Shown: positions 34,996 to 46,795, counted from the first letter of the stretch. The stretch: 60,502 nucleotides of DNA from Jaapia argillacea MUCL 33604 (GCA_000697665.1 KL197722.1:619838-680339), one strand, 5' to 3'. The notes: generated by a model not told the origin, from the sequence alone. Numbers and translations are program-made.

Positions 34996-35632
34996 ATGAC
35001 TTTGGTTAGGGCAAAGCAGAGTCTACCTGCTGAATTCACCGGTCTATATCGCCTGTTTTTAAGGTCTCTATCTGTTGCAGTGCTTGATCATCCAGGCTCA
35101 ACGAGTCGTTTACGTCGAATATGGGCGCCAACATTTCGAGGAGCAGGCCAAGTCATTCGACGCCTGCAGACCACCCCAAAGAGTCACCCGGAACGAGTAT
35201 CTCTAGAAAGATGGTTAAACGCGTGGAATCAAAGGAGTACGCTGCCCAATTTGTGATGCTAGCTTCTTGTCCTCACAGCTCTTTTCTTCAGTCGACAACA
35301 CTCTTGCGCTTCTCGTTGACTCGGCCCAGTCGCGTGGTCTCTCCCATAAGATCACTCACAACTTTGCCCATCTCCACTGGTCCAATCAGCGATGGAGTCG
35401 CTACATCCACCACAAAGCTGAACAAATATGGCTTCCCAACCTAGCTCCAGATTCGGAAGTTTATTGGCCCGGGGAGAAGAGGATCAAGCAGAAGAACACC
35501 GAAGAGAAGGTCAGGAGGGCCAAAGAGTTGGATGTTCAAGCTTGGAGCCTCTTGGGTGAGGTTGTTAGAATGGCCGAAGCCACAGGTGGGATGTCATTGG
35601 GAAGGATGCCCAAATACAAACGGACGACGTGA
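34996..35632 (+). CDS. LYR-motif (Complex1_LYR-like) protein
   Basis: Two exons, 34996-35196 and 35279-35632 (intron 82 bp, GTATCT..CACAG, in phase), 184 aa. The N terminus shows the LYR signature (TGLYRLFLRSL, residues about 15-25) followed by basic helices (RIWAPTFRGAGQVIRRLQ). This is the pattern of small mitochondrial LYR proteins that act as assembly or Fe-S delivery adaptors with acyl-carrier protein. The C-terminal part (HNFAHLHWSNQRWSRYI..AEQIWLPNLAPDSEVYWPGEKRIKQK) is longer than in minimal LYRMs. It is single copy, in the centre between the inverted-duplication arms. The splice choice is mine; an alternative short intron does not keep phase. Confidence 0.65.
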
Positions 35633-35976
35633 TATGCCAGCTGGCGCGGTATGATCCTATGTACGCTCTGATTATATCTTGTTCTCACTGCGAAACCACC
35701 CTGCTGCAAACCCTTAGAGCCTGACATTTCGTTCACATCTTCAGTGGCACCCCACGTGGATGGAAGCCTTGGCCATTGTCCAATCTCCGCCGACCACAAC
35801 GGCCGCATATTGTCTTCATATCAAAGCGCGTTGTGGACTGTGCCAAACCTACGCAGCTACGGTCCACATCCCGCTCGTTTAAATTCGATGGGTCTCGCGT
35901 ACCTATCCCCAGTTCTCGTCCTTCATCCATCATTATTACTTCCCCAAATTATCATCCAACTTTACTCTCAATCGTA
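35633..35976. other. Intergenic / 5' region of the 348-aa gene
   Basis: The frame of the next gene is open back to 35776, but the first Kozak-like ATG is 35977. No other feature seen. Confidence 0.35.
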
Positions 35977-37102
35977 ATGACCACTACCTTCCTTCTATCT
36001 CCAACCTTTTATGGCCCTGTCGCTGGACGACATGGAACCGTGGCCGATATCTATGCTTTGACTACTGGCACGCCGATGCCCAACGTACACCCTGACGTTT
36101 TGGACTTGATCGAAGAAAAGAGGAAACGCAAGCAGGCCGAGAGGTTTGCTGCGGTCCAAGCATTGGGGAAAGGTTCACAGCCAACTGTACTTGTTGGGAA
36201 GGTGCCCAACCGTAATCGAGTGAGTTCTTCGTTTATGTTGTCACATGCCTATTGGTCTGATGTTATTTTGCTAAGTGACCCCCATCCTTCATCTCCAGCC
36301 GTTGGGTGCGTCTACAACGGAGAATGTGGCCGAAGTGTCACCACCCTCGCAGATCGTTCCTGACAAAGAATCTGTCAGCAAGAACTCGTTTCTCCAGCTT
36401 TTCTCATCACCGCCACGCTCGCCTTCCGCCATGTCGCCACCGCCATCCTCTCCGTCGGTTTCCTTCGTACCCTTCCAACCCCTCGAACCGTACTTCGTTC
36501 TTTCACTCCCACCTGCCCGCCCTCTGACCCTTGTGAAGTCCTTGCCGTCCGACGTGCCTTTGGATGTAAACGACGTCGATTATCGGTTGTCTCACTACCA
36601 TGACGATGACCTCCCTGAGGACTGGATGGAACCCACCTGGTGGGAGGAGGTCTCCTCCGAGGAAAATTTTGGGTATGACAAGTTGGTCACCAACGAACAG
36701 GTTCTCTCGCTCCCCCTCACCCATCGTTTCTACACTCCTCCGCCCCTTAGTCAAATCTACAGTTTCGACACGATGATATCCCTCTCTACTGAAGCCGACG
36801 ATAACTATACCTCCATTTCCGACCCGCGGACCACCTTCTCGTTCACCTGCGAGTCCATCGCACCGGACGTCAACGACATGCCTGATGCCACTTTAGAAGC
36901 GTTGTTGGAAGCCAGATCGGATTGGGAGCATCGTTTTCTCGGGTTGGGAATGGCTCGTGAGTCGTTGGGTTGGATATATGAGGTCGAGGTTGATGTGATT
37001 GAGGACCCTAAAGCTTCTTTTGAGAGGATGTGTTGGGAGGAACTCGAGGAAGATGTTGTCGTGAAGGAGAAGATTCGTGCTGGCGAGTTGTTGAGGTTAT
37101 AG
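35977..37102 (+). CDS. Hypothetical 348-aa protein ('gene A')
   Basis: Two exons, 35977-36219 and 36299-37102 (intron 79 bp, in phase). N terminus: GPVAGRHGTVADIYALTTG and a basic helix (LIEEKRKRKQAERFAAVQAL). Then a Ser/Pro-rich linker, an acidic Trp-rich patch (LPEDWMEPTWWEEVSSEE), and a C-terminal helix (LLEARSDWEHRFLGLGMARESLGW..WEELEEDVVVKEKIRAGELL). No known domain. Intact here; a deleted fragment copy sits at 26.4-26.6 kb. The unbroken frame and clean intron favour a real gene. Confidence 0.65.
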
Positions 37103-37680
37103 ATTTACTCTTTCGGTCTCACATGTGTTATGTGTTTGCATTCTCAATCTATGTCACTATTATGCCCAATATTTCCATACAGCCTTGAAATTCTACTCTA
37201 GTTCTCAATAGCATGCACTTCCACTTCTCTTCTAACATCGAGGCAATTACTTTCGGATCAGCTCTTGTTTCTCAGTACAGAGCACCCACTCCACCCCGTC
37301 TACGATCCCAGCTTAACTCGTGGTTTGATTCTCCAAGGCTCGCCACGATGGATACAGGCGCTGTGAAACACCCTTTCTTTATAAAATAAAGCAGTCGACG
37401 GACTATCCTCACAACCTGCAAGAATGGCCAAGAAGGTACGCGTCAGGAATCTTCGCCAATTCCAGTCGCCACAGACTCAAGGTTGTAAGTATCTCTGCTT
37501 ATCGTCTCGATTTCGAATCATTCGTGTTGATACTAATCCCTTATCTGGAGCAACTTAGACATACCAGTGTGTGGGGATAGACTAGCTTCGCCACCACCAC
37601 TATACCTTCCCCCAGTTGGGGTACTTTGGAGTACGAAGGTGGATTTCTTGTCGACCTTCGATACCCGGGTCTCCCATTCT
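37103..37680. other. Intergenic plus possible 5' exon of the BTB gene
   Basis: ATGGCCAAGAAG followed by GTACGC (about 37424-37440) could be a tiny first exon of the BTB gene, but I could not link it in phase. Nothing else was recognised. Confidence 0.3.
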
Positions 37681-37683
37681 TAG

Positions 37684-38489
37684 CGAGCATGCTACGATAC
37701 CACCGAGCCCATCCAATCTACAGACTCCGAGAGCCGGGATGCAGTCCCCCTTCCCGTCAAGCACGATCGTTTCTACTTCGCTGATGGGAGTATTGTTTTC
37801 CTGGTAGGTTCCCTCTCGAGTTTCTTTGGCTCGACGGCTTCCTGATCTGTCGGTAGGTGAATAATACCCTCTACAAAATACATCGGTACTTCCTGCAGAG
37901 AGACTCCGATGTCCTCTCCGAAAGAATTAACTGGGACGCACTGACTGGTGGAGGTGCTCTGTCAGATGGCTCCGCGGAGTACCATTCACTCCAACTCGAA
38001 AATATCAATGCTATCGAATTCGATAGATTTCTGTCGACCCTTTATCCCTTTTATGTGAACCGACCCTTTCGTCGGTGTTGGTACCCTCTCAGCACAAGAC
38101 TGACAACTACAACTTCCAGAGACTTTCGAAGGTCTCACTACCACCTCAAGTCAGTCGACGAATGGACGTCAGTCCTTCGCCTTGCCTCGATGTGGAATTT
38201 CGCTTTGATCCGAGAACTAGCTATTGAACAACCCTCAGAGGTCGCATCTCCCGTTGACAAAGTGGTCCTTGGCCGACAATATACAGTCACTCAATGGCTT
38301 GTGCCAGCATTCGTCGACCTTGCCAAACGTGACACTCCACTGAATCTCGGTGAGGGTCGGCGTTTGGGTATGGAGGATGCAATCTTGCTTGGGCAAATAG
38401 TTGAGTCACGGAGGTACACGGGTTGGTCGCGTAATCACGAAGTCGTTGAAGAGGATGTACAAAGGCTGTTGGGAGAGGGCAAAGAGTGA
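37684..38489 (+). CDS. BTB/POZ-domain protein, right copy (5' end uncertain)
   Basis: Exons about 37684-37803 and 37857-38489, joined by a 53-bp intron in phase. The junction reads the BTB opening: HDRFYFADGSIVFL / VNNTLYKIHRYFLQRDSDV. It continues LQLENINAIEFDRFLSTLYPF and the downstream helical part typical of agaric BTB proteins (SVDEWTSVLRLASMWNFALIRELAIEQ, PVDKVVLGRQYTVTQWLVPAFVDLAKRD, LNLGEGRRLGMEDAILLGQI). BTB domains mediate dimerisation, often as cullin-3 adaptors. The start codon was not found in phase; a 5' exon upstream is likely. Its inverted partner (33.35-34.69 kb) is dead. Confidence 0.75.
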
Positions 38490-38639
38490 GGTTCTCTTGG
38501 GACTGGTATAAGATAGATCCTCACACCATGTGTACCACACCTATTTGGATGCTGAGGCTTATCATAACGCTGTGTACTTTCACACAGCACAACAACCCCA
38601 CTCATGATGAGCGCGCAAGTCCACCCAGTGAACAGGGAC

Positions 38640-39480
38640 ACGAACTAGGCGTCCGCGAGGCTGGGGAACCGAGCGTAAAGCTGTGATATTATGCGACAGA
38701 TTTGCTGAGATTGATCCGATATTGATAGATCCATTGTTCTCAGGTTGTAAAAAAAATAGGAAGCGCAGACGAGCCCGGATCGACGAACCGAAGGAAGAGA
38801 AACTATCCGCGTACAGGACCATCCTGGCGTCGACGACGTCGGGAGGGTGCGGGGCAGGTGGGGAGAGAGATCGGTACCGACAACGACCAATGAACAACAT
38901 TCGAGTTCCAAGAGGCGGAACAAGTCTCCAATAAGGAAGGCCAAGCAGTAGGGCCAGGATCTTAGGTGCAAACCGACATCACCGCAAGGTTGAACCAGCA
39001 TCGATTGGGGTGTCGATCCAAACTTGGGATGGTTCATCGATAGGAGATTCACATTGCGAGGGCGAAGAAGTAGAAACTAGCCTGAGGGATCACTGGTTTC
39101 GGGGGTAGGGAAGAGCAGAAGGCGAAGGGGATAGGTTCGGTTGCGATTCGGGTGTAAGCGCAACGTAACTTATCGATCCATCAGTATGAGGACATACCTC
39201 ATTAAAAAGCCAACAGATACCGTTGAGAGAGAGCCGCTGGTGATTCGTTGCATACCCTCCTTGGCCATGTTGAGTGACAGGCGAGCCCGAAAAGCCTCGT
39301 ATTTCAAACAGCGTATAGACATTGCCCAAGGCAATGAGTGCTGTAAAGGAGGAAACAACCTCTCCCGGGTTGTCGACTTGCCACAACGAGCTGTGAACAA
39401 CGTTCGAGATTCTAGTGCGGAGAAAGTCCCCAGTAATAGGCGAGCCTGTAGCGGTCCAGACTCTGCACAGTATGTATGAA
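38640..39480 (-). repeat. X-type duplicated segment, right arm
   Basis: The minus strand includes HPPDVVDARMVLYADSF (about 38.83 kb), related to VVDSRTALYVDG near 43.2 kb and to NPRTQFIVDG at 27.6 kb. The left-arm mirror is 32.66-33.10 kb. ORFs here are broken. It looks like decayed exons of the gene family that also supplies the E-X-D modules. Confidence 0.5.
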
Positions 39481-39820
39481 CTCACTAGAGCGATTTAGAG
39501 CTCGAGTTAGCGCTCAGATCCATGAGTTATCTAGCTAGCGCTTAGACCAGCTGGCCAGGACGCAAGAACTGACTCATGCTGAGATCGTCGCATGGGTTTC
39601 AAATTACCGCATCCGTCAATCACAATTACTTCACATGAACTTGACATCCACAACCAACCGCGCCTTCAAGCTTCAAGCTTCAAGTTCCACCTGCTCCTGA
39701 AACGCATACTCGACTTAGCTGAAACTTGGAGCTTGGATCTTACTCCTTGAAGTAGATCTCGCCAATATCTGTTCCAAGTTTCCCTTTTGGATCCTGGGTA
39801 CGGACATCGCGACTGCCAAA

Positions 39821-39830
39821 GTATAAAATG
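39821..39830 (+). promoter_or_regulatory. TATA box of gene B, right copy
   Basis: GTATAAAATG, 78 bp before ATG 39908, matching the site in the left copy promoter. Confidence 0.65.
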
Positions 39831-39907
39831 GTGGCTGGTTGAGAGATGCCAGTGACATGACCACCGGTCGACAACTACTTGAGCTTTCTATCCCCTAATC
39901 ATTCTCA

Positions 39908-41832
39908 ATGCCTACTCGCACCAGTCATGGATATTCCCTAGAGTTCGACGACCTATCCATCGTCGCCGACTCTGCCTCCACAGTGTCATACAACGGTGGC
40001 GTTGGCAGAACAGTTGAGAAGATACTGGGGAATATCGGCAAACTCTTAGAACTTGCCATCTTGAGGGTTGCCGAGAGGCGGTTTGGAAAAGGCCCGAATG
40101 CGCTGGTCGGACGAATGTTATGCATCGATGACTGGGATGTCAGGCGCTGTCAACACCCTTCCTGCGTCCACGGCGTATTCCAACCCTACCGTGAATATTC
40201 ACCCCATTTTCCTTCCCCTGGCACACCGACCGCCGAAAATATCATGCAGATCCTCTTTGATTCATTCTGCCCGGATTGTCGTGCTGGTCACAAAGACAGG
40301 CTCCTCACAAGTCCAGAATTTATTCTTGGCTCTAGGAGGTTAATTGAATATTTGAAGTACGTCCTGTTCCATTGGGCATTGTTATTGTTACGCGCTCACA
40401 GCATTCGCAGCGGCAGAAACAAAGTATGCCAGATGCTTGCTGTCCAATACATATCAGCCTTCATGTGCTTCCACGACGATTTTCACTCTTTCTTCGCTTC
40501 TATGGGTGCACAAGAAAGCCTAAAGAATCTTTTGCTAAACCTCTTACTCCTTCGCAACAGCCCGGAGTTGCTTTACCCGTCCCAGCGTGCTCTCGTTTTT
40601 ATCGAAGACACCGAGAGCCTTCTCGCTATCCAAGAGAGCGCCTCTTTGCTCGAACTCATGAGATCTGTGGATGATATGGGCTTGGAGCTGTGGGCAACAC
40701 AAAGATTTTCTGAAGATGTTCGCCCACGATTGTTCAGGATTGCTAATGTCATGTTAAACTCTGTGTTGTACGTCCACCGATTTGCGTTGGTTCCCCAGCT
40801 GACTATATGCTTTGAAACACGATAGGGAACCAACCCATTCCACCCTCTCTAGCATAGGGTTGCGTTTGTTGCTCTTCCCCTATGCATATTTACGATTTTA
40901 CGACGCGGAGACACACTTGACCCTTTCCACAGACTCTCTCGTCAATATGTGGCGTCAGCTGGTGATAAACACTGACCCCGTCGTCAGATGGTCGTTGTCC
41001 CAATTGATTCCGTTGCTGTACCGATCTGTCTGTATGACCAGCCACACATATCTCTGGGACCTGGTTAAGGATTCCCCTATGGGCGGCGAGTTTCAGCAAT
41101 TACGGAGCCTCTGGGAGTCGATAGTTCAATTTCGGTTCGATTTTCCATCCTTCACTGTTATCATCTGTGGTTGATGATGCCTTGGTCGCAGACTAATCTA
41201 TCCTGATATCTTCGACCGGGTCCCGCCTCCTGTTTTAGCCGCGGTGTGCGATTATCTGGGCTGCAATATCGTCCATTGTCCGGTTTTGATGCTTCGTTCT
41301 CAACTACTTGACCTAAAAAAGTTAGCGGAAGGTGTAGCACAAGAGTTAAGGGAGCCCCTTGATACTCTGCTGCGTGACCCTGTGCTATCGATGCCTTTGT
41401 ACGTTGCGTCTACTCTCTTCAAGCTCTCCATAGACTTCCACAAAGAGCAAGTTTTTGTGTTCCAAGGGGCATGTTGCGGCTATCCCATTCAACGAGCGAC
41501 ACCTCCCTCGACGCGCCTTGGGCTGTGCTCGCAGCTGGTCAACCTTGTTTTACAGTAAGGTTCCTTTTTGGACCTCCTCGAATGAACGGCTCTGAAACGG
41601 TTTGTACAGTTCTGAGTACCTATTCGCTGCTCTAACCACAATATGTTCTCGCCGACCCCTGTGGATAGACGTGGCTTCCAAGCCAGAGATACGTCCCCTC
41701 CTCCGGCAATATACCCAATCCTCGGATTGCAGCATCCGGAGCAGGGCTGAGACCCTCGATTCGATATGTTTGGTTCGTCGTGATGGATTAGAGTTGGTGT
41801 GTAATGGGGTTGCTTTGTGTGTTGGTCCCACC
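39908..41832 (+). pseudogene. Gene B, right copy, 3'-truncated at a duplication junction
   Basis: Exons 39908-40356, 40411-40767, 40826-41134, 41192-41554 and 41610-about 41832 correspond one to one to exons 1-5 of the left copy. Introns 1 and 2 are identical in length (54 and 58 bp). Codon CGA (41493-41495) is intact where the left copy has TGA. Exon 5 breaks after LCVGPT, where the sequence jumps into antisense of a gene-G copy. Exon 6 is missing. The frame stays open across the junction to 42087, making a chimeric C-terminal end. It may be expressed but is not the full protein. Confidence 0.75.
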
Positions 41833-42560
41833 GAATGGCCATATTTGAGCATAGGAAACAAACAACGAGGCATACGACGACAAGTAAACCATTACATGCA
41901 CAAGTGCCTCCTCCCCGGACTGGACGGGCGGGAAGAGATGGGAGAGGAGGATCGGGACAGAGGGTTTATCACCCGTGTAAAGGTGTTCCAAATGCCGCTA
42001 CCATTACCACCGTTTCCCGTGAACTTTGAGCAATGGGGATGGGCCGGGCTGAGGATGGTCCGCGTCGTAGTATACTTCGAGCCATAATGGGTCGATATAT
42101 GAGCAGATTGGGTTGGCGATGGACTATCTTCATCAAAATCAAGGAATGATGGAAGTCCAGAGTATTCTGAATCCGGGCTAGTCGAGGATGACGAAGTGGT
42201 CGAGTCTGAGCCGGCGGAGTCTGCACTAACACTGGTACACTGGTTGATTCACATGAAGGAATCCCAAAAAGTTCAACGACGGTGGGACGAGAGTTTCCCG
42301 CAGGGATAAAGGAGCGAGCTGGCTAGCGAATGGTCCTTGCGAGGTGTACGATCAAAAGAGGGGGATCGGGCATGACAGATGCGAGGTGACGCCAAGGAGA
42401 ACGGGCGAGACGAGGCAAGAAGGACGTGAAAAATTGGTGTTCAAGGGAGCGAGCGAGGGCTATGACAAAATGGATATTGGGACCTCGCGATGAACGATAA
42501 GACCCAAGGTGGAGCTTACACGACGCTTGACACTACCGCCATGTCTCGGAGCGCCCAGCG
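41833..42560 (-). pseudogene. Broken copy of gene G
   Basis: Same orientation as 22.16-23.25 kb. It starts in the 3' flank (CCATATTTGAGCATAGG), lacks most of the last exon, then follows the intact gene closely (GGTTTATCACCCG.GTAAAGG; TCAAGGAATGATG; GGTGTACGATCAAAAGAG) up to the second exon donor. Indels break the frame. Confidence 0.75.
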
Positions 42561-42589
42561 TTGGGACATCCGGAGAAGGGGATGACGCC

Positions 42590-44120
42590 TCATTGCCGTG
42601 GCATGTAGGAACTTCGTCCGCCACAAAGCTTGACGATCACGACGACGAAGATGTGGAGAGAAACCACAATAATCTCCAGGCGAGAGATGAGGATCATAGA
42701 GGAGTACGAGGGAGAACTCGTCCTTGACACGGAGGAGGCAGCAGAAGTCTGCACGGCCGTGAGAGTGGCATTCCGCAGTACGGTCAGGAGGGTAGTCCAG
42801 GTAACACCGGTAAGCAGCCAACATTTTTCAGTGATTGGGGGATGTCGGGACGCCGACTGAGCCACTCAGGATAGGCAAACCCTCGTAGATGGGCAGGACA
42901 GTCAGTTGGCTGCACATGTTGGCAGTGTAGGGAGGCCCTGTGATCTCCGAGGAGGTGCTCGCCTCCATCGATCGCGATGGGACAATTGTAATTCATCATT
43001 GATACCCAACAGTCGAGCAGTCTTATCGTAGTGAAAGCCGTGCGATATGTGCGAATCATCCGACAGGTTCAGAATATTACAAGAGTTATGATGCTGTTTC
43101 AACACCTGAAGTGAAAAGCGCAGACGAGCCAGACGCATTGAGCCAAATGGGTGAGGAGCCAGATGAGGAGGAACTAACCATCAACGTATAAAGCCGTCCT
43201 GGAATCGACGACGTCGGGGGGAAGTGGGGTATTTGGGCCATTCATAGGCTGCGCTCCCAAAGCTCCCGGCCGAAATCTGATGTCTAGCCTCAGCAAGTCA
43301 TGTACCTCCGATTGACTCGTCTTCGGCTGGTATGCAGTGTCAACTAACTAAGCTTGCGAGCAAGGACGTAGACACATACATCATCGATGAGTTCGACATC
43401 AGGCGAAACGACAATTAGCGGAGGAGTTGGGGGAGAAGTGCGAGGAATTCTTTGCATACCCTCCATAGCAATGTCGACTGACTATTGAGTGCAAAGAATG
43501 GCGCATTTTAAGCATCCTTGTGTGTACTAGGGTACGCATGTTGTCCTCGGCAATGAGGGAAAGTCGTGTTGACAGGAAGGAGTGGCGTGGACGACCTGGT
43601 GACGACGACCTGGCGAGAAACGTTCAAGGGACTAGAGGGAAAAGAAGTCGCCAATAATAGACAGCCAGTAGGGGTTCAGTACAACCAGGATGGCTGTGTA
43701 CAAATTGAAATCACCACTAGGTTCAAGTGAGACTTGGCAAACGCATGCGCGTATATTTCGGGAATAGGAGCGATATCGAGCATCAGTCCGTCGATGATTG
43801 GGAAGATGGATCAAAAGAGGATAACACACGATACCAAAACGATTGAAACGAGGGGTGAGAGCGGGCTGCAAGTCCGGTATTTTTGGGGTAAGTGACTGGC
43901 AAGTGGCTTCAAGGGCGAAGGGGATGGAGATACTGGGTTGTGCTTCGTCTCTTGGCGCAACGTATCGATCCATCTGCGTGGCTAGATACAGATGGTATTG
44001 ATAGTTCCGCGATAAGCTTATCCTTTGTTGAACTGCAGCGCCGGGACCACAGACCAGCTCTGGGATTGCGAGGCCTTGTGCAGATCGATCATGACCGCCT
44101 TCTGTCGCAGGATACAGTAA
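42590..44120 (-). repeat. E-X-D module, copy M2
   Basis: E part about 42.60-43.1 kb (minus strand: TLTAVQTSAASSV..SSMILISRLEII), X part about 43.11-43.50 kb (VVDSRTALYVDG then a GTTAGT donor on the minus strand), D part about 43.58-44.12 kb. Same orientation and order as M1, where it likewise follows gene G. It therefore looks like one gene-G plus E-X-D segment copied directly. Confidence 0.6.
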
Positions 44121-44685
44121 CTCAGTAGCCAAGTGAAGGAAGCCCAATACGCACTTGAACGACAAGCTGAGGGCGGCGCTCTGGAGATATCCAAACTGTG
44201 TTTGGACTGCGTCGTTTACCGTTCCTCACATACATGGCCTTCAACCTTCAAACTTCGAATATTCAGACTCCGAGCAGCGGTGTGCTCATGATCAAACTTC
44301 GAACCTCAAACTTGGAGGACATCGACTGTAGAAATGTTTGGCTCGCATTGCGAATGCGAACCTTAAATGCGCACCACAGATGTGAACTCAGAATGCGAAT
44401 CTCTTGCGCGTGCCTCACAATTATAATTCTTCAAAAATCATTGTTCCCCGCGTAAAATGTGAACTCCTTGACTTTCCCTCAGCTGTCTGTTGGCCGGTGA
44501 CGGCGGCGATGCCCCCCGCCGCACGCCAGGCCACGTCACGGTCGGTATCTCTCCTGTCATTGTACCACTCCTCCCACCACAGCTGCCTCCCCATGATTCA
44601 CAAATATGAAGTTCTGCAATCTTGCTGAAGCTCTCGGGGGCTACCCCAGCCTGTCTCGAGCCTGACGTGGAAGGATGTCGACAAG
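44121..44685. other. Boundary zone, no supported gene
   Basis: The first about 200 bp repeat the 34.7-34.95 kb segment. After that come short words recurring as AACTTCGAA / GAACCTCAAACTT / TGCGAATGCGAA and a GC-rich stretch (about 44500-44530). The left end of the KDZ element probably lies here but no terminal repeat was identified. Confidence 0.35.
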
Positions 44686-44689
44686 TAAA

Positions 44690-46795
44690 TCCGATTTGCG
44701 GGCCGTCTCAAGTCTGAAATCCGTCTGCATCTCTCCTCCGGGCTCGATGATCCTCCTTACCGCCTACCCCAATATCTCCATGAATTTTTACGGGATTTGC
44801 TGGCATTTGAGGATCTACAGACAATGCAATGTTGGTCTGCACTACGAGGGATCATTTGGCAGGATGGCCCAGCCCACCTGTATGCCGAGGAGGTGGATGT
44901 ATTTGTGAAGCGAGGATCTCAGCCGTTGCGTGCATCTGAGAAAGTTTGTGAGTTGCTTAGGCTCAGTTCCGTTTCATAAAGGTCCAACTGATCCCACCAC
45001 AATTCGAGCAGCTCCGATCATGTTCTATCCCCCCGTTCGCAACTGTCTCACTTGCAGACGTGAACTGAGAGGGTTACTACAGTTCCCAGTGGTTTTCTAT
45101 TCCATTCAGTATGGCGCATGCCCGGCCTACTTGTCTTCTCTCTCGTGTGACGGTATGAGTTTCGAGCCCATCTGATCTTTCCTATTCTTATTTCACCTGT
45201 GTGACAGGGTGCAAGATGAGATATTACCCCAACTACTATATCATGACCAACCTACATTTCTACTATGGTGGTATTCCAGATACCATCCAGTTCGAAGAGC
45301 ATGGTTACATGGAGAAGGATTTGTGTGAAGTCTTCACCAATTTTATGCTTGTAGCATGGTTGGTTACTTCTTTTTGACCATACTTTTGGAAAACTGACCA
45401 TAAGTGTCGTAGGGTCTCAGCACAAAATGGGGCAAATATCTACAACTTTGCCCTCGCCACCAACTCCCCATGTCAGCCATTGATCTGGCCATCTGGCCTG
45501 ACATTCAATTTGAGTGGCGAGCAAGTTTGGCAAGCTTTCTTCCTCAATGCGTTACTTGGTGATTGGTCTGAACATGGTTTGGTGCTTGTACTCCCTGATA
45601 GCGGTGATCATGATTCCCGCCTCAAGCATGCTATGGACATCTGTAACCATCTCATGATTAAGTGTGGACAACCCAAGAAGATGCATGCCTGCCAGGTTTG
45701 TGAGAAGTTCATCCCAGGTACTGGTTATAAAGACCTTTGTTGGTATCAATTGATTCTGTAGAGTTGTACTGCACTAATACTGGCTGTAGGTCCACTGCGT
45801 GCTGTTGTCACAGATGGTATTGCCGTTGGTCACCCATGTTGCATGGTCCACAACTGCACCTGCCCCCTCATCAAAAACTGCCACTGATTTTGCGAACAAC
45901 ACCAGGACAAGAATTTGGACTGTGTTGTGACCAACTGTGATGCCAAAGCTGAACCGGGACACTGCACATGTTCAAATTCCTCTCACAGAGAACTCAAAGG
46001 ATTCTGCAATCAATGTGGCTTGGCTTTCTTTCAACTTCATGACTGCTTGAAAAGATTCAATATCTCCCAAATCTTGGACTCTCTTGGTGGCAATGACTCA
46101 CTCCCGGAACTTGTTGCCGACCATGGTGACGACAACATTGAAGATACACCTAAGTCTGATGAGGGAAATTGCCAACCCAAGGCTCGATTTGGCTGTCACC
46201 ATATGCACAATGAACAACTCGTTGTATGCTGCTGTGGGATAATTGCTGCTCAGTCAACTATGTTTGGTGCAGAGGCCATCTCCAGTGTAAAAGGAAGTTT
46301 TTCTAGTACTCACATTGTTGCTTTTGTTGAGTCTCGTGAATGACTAGGATTTCCTGAAGTCTGTATACAATCATAACCCTGATGACATGCCAGATGTTTG
46401 TTGGCATGACAATAACTGTCATCTTAGCAGCATTTGCAAAAGACAAATGATTCCTTCTTTCATTGGGTCATCCTTGCTGTTGATGTCTTTCACTTCAAAT
46501 CCAAACATAAGGAGTCTGATGAGTTCTGTCAGAAGCACTGTAACCTGGCATTGTGGAAGGTCTTGGTGGACAAGGAGGGGAAGTGGATGTTCAACTCCTC
46601 TGCAGCTGAACAAGCAAATGTTTGGTTGGGTGGATATCTTGTAGTTGTATGTGAGATGCTGCCCCACCGTTACAACTTTTTTTAGATGAGATGATCAAGT
46701 GCCATAACAAGAGGTTGGTGGGGTGTTTGAGGAAATTGGGCAAGACTCCGTATCATGTTCCTTCATCTATTGACATGTAGTTACAATTGCTTTGG
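44690..46795 (+). pseudogene. KDZ transposase gene with CxC5/CxC6-type Cys clusters, copy 2
   Basis: Order: helical N terminus (RLPQYLHEFLRDLLAFEDLQ..WQDGPAHLYAEEVDVF); a Cys-rich block (NCLTCRRELRG; GACPAYLSSLSCDGC) spanning a 55-bp intron at about 45157-45208; YYGGIPDTIQFEE; a second intron (about 45360-45413); then a His/Cys cluster (HNCTCPLIKNC, FCEQHQDKNLDCVVTNCDA, HCTCSNSSHREL); then the transposase core (VCWHDNNCHL..AVDVFHFKSKHKESDEFC..WMFNSSAAEQANVWLGGY). It is damaged by TGA 45885-45887 (Arg expected), stops near 46340-46380 and a 1-nt shift near 46435. The domain names are from memory of the family. Its partner genes follow downstream. Confidence 0.72.

Noticed and set aside
26780-44120. 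The inverted duplication as an assembly artefact
   Set aside because: The arms differ at many sites, carry different lesions, and only one arm has the 686-bp TIR element and only the other the gene-G copy.
44690-46795. TET/JBP dioxygenase gene next to the KDZ gene
   Set aside because: Such genes often accompany KDZ elements, but no HxD..H or Arg dioxygenase motif was seen in any nearby frame.
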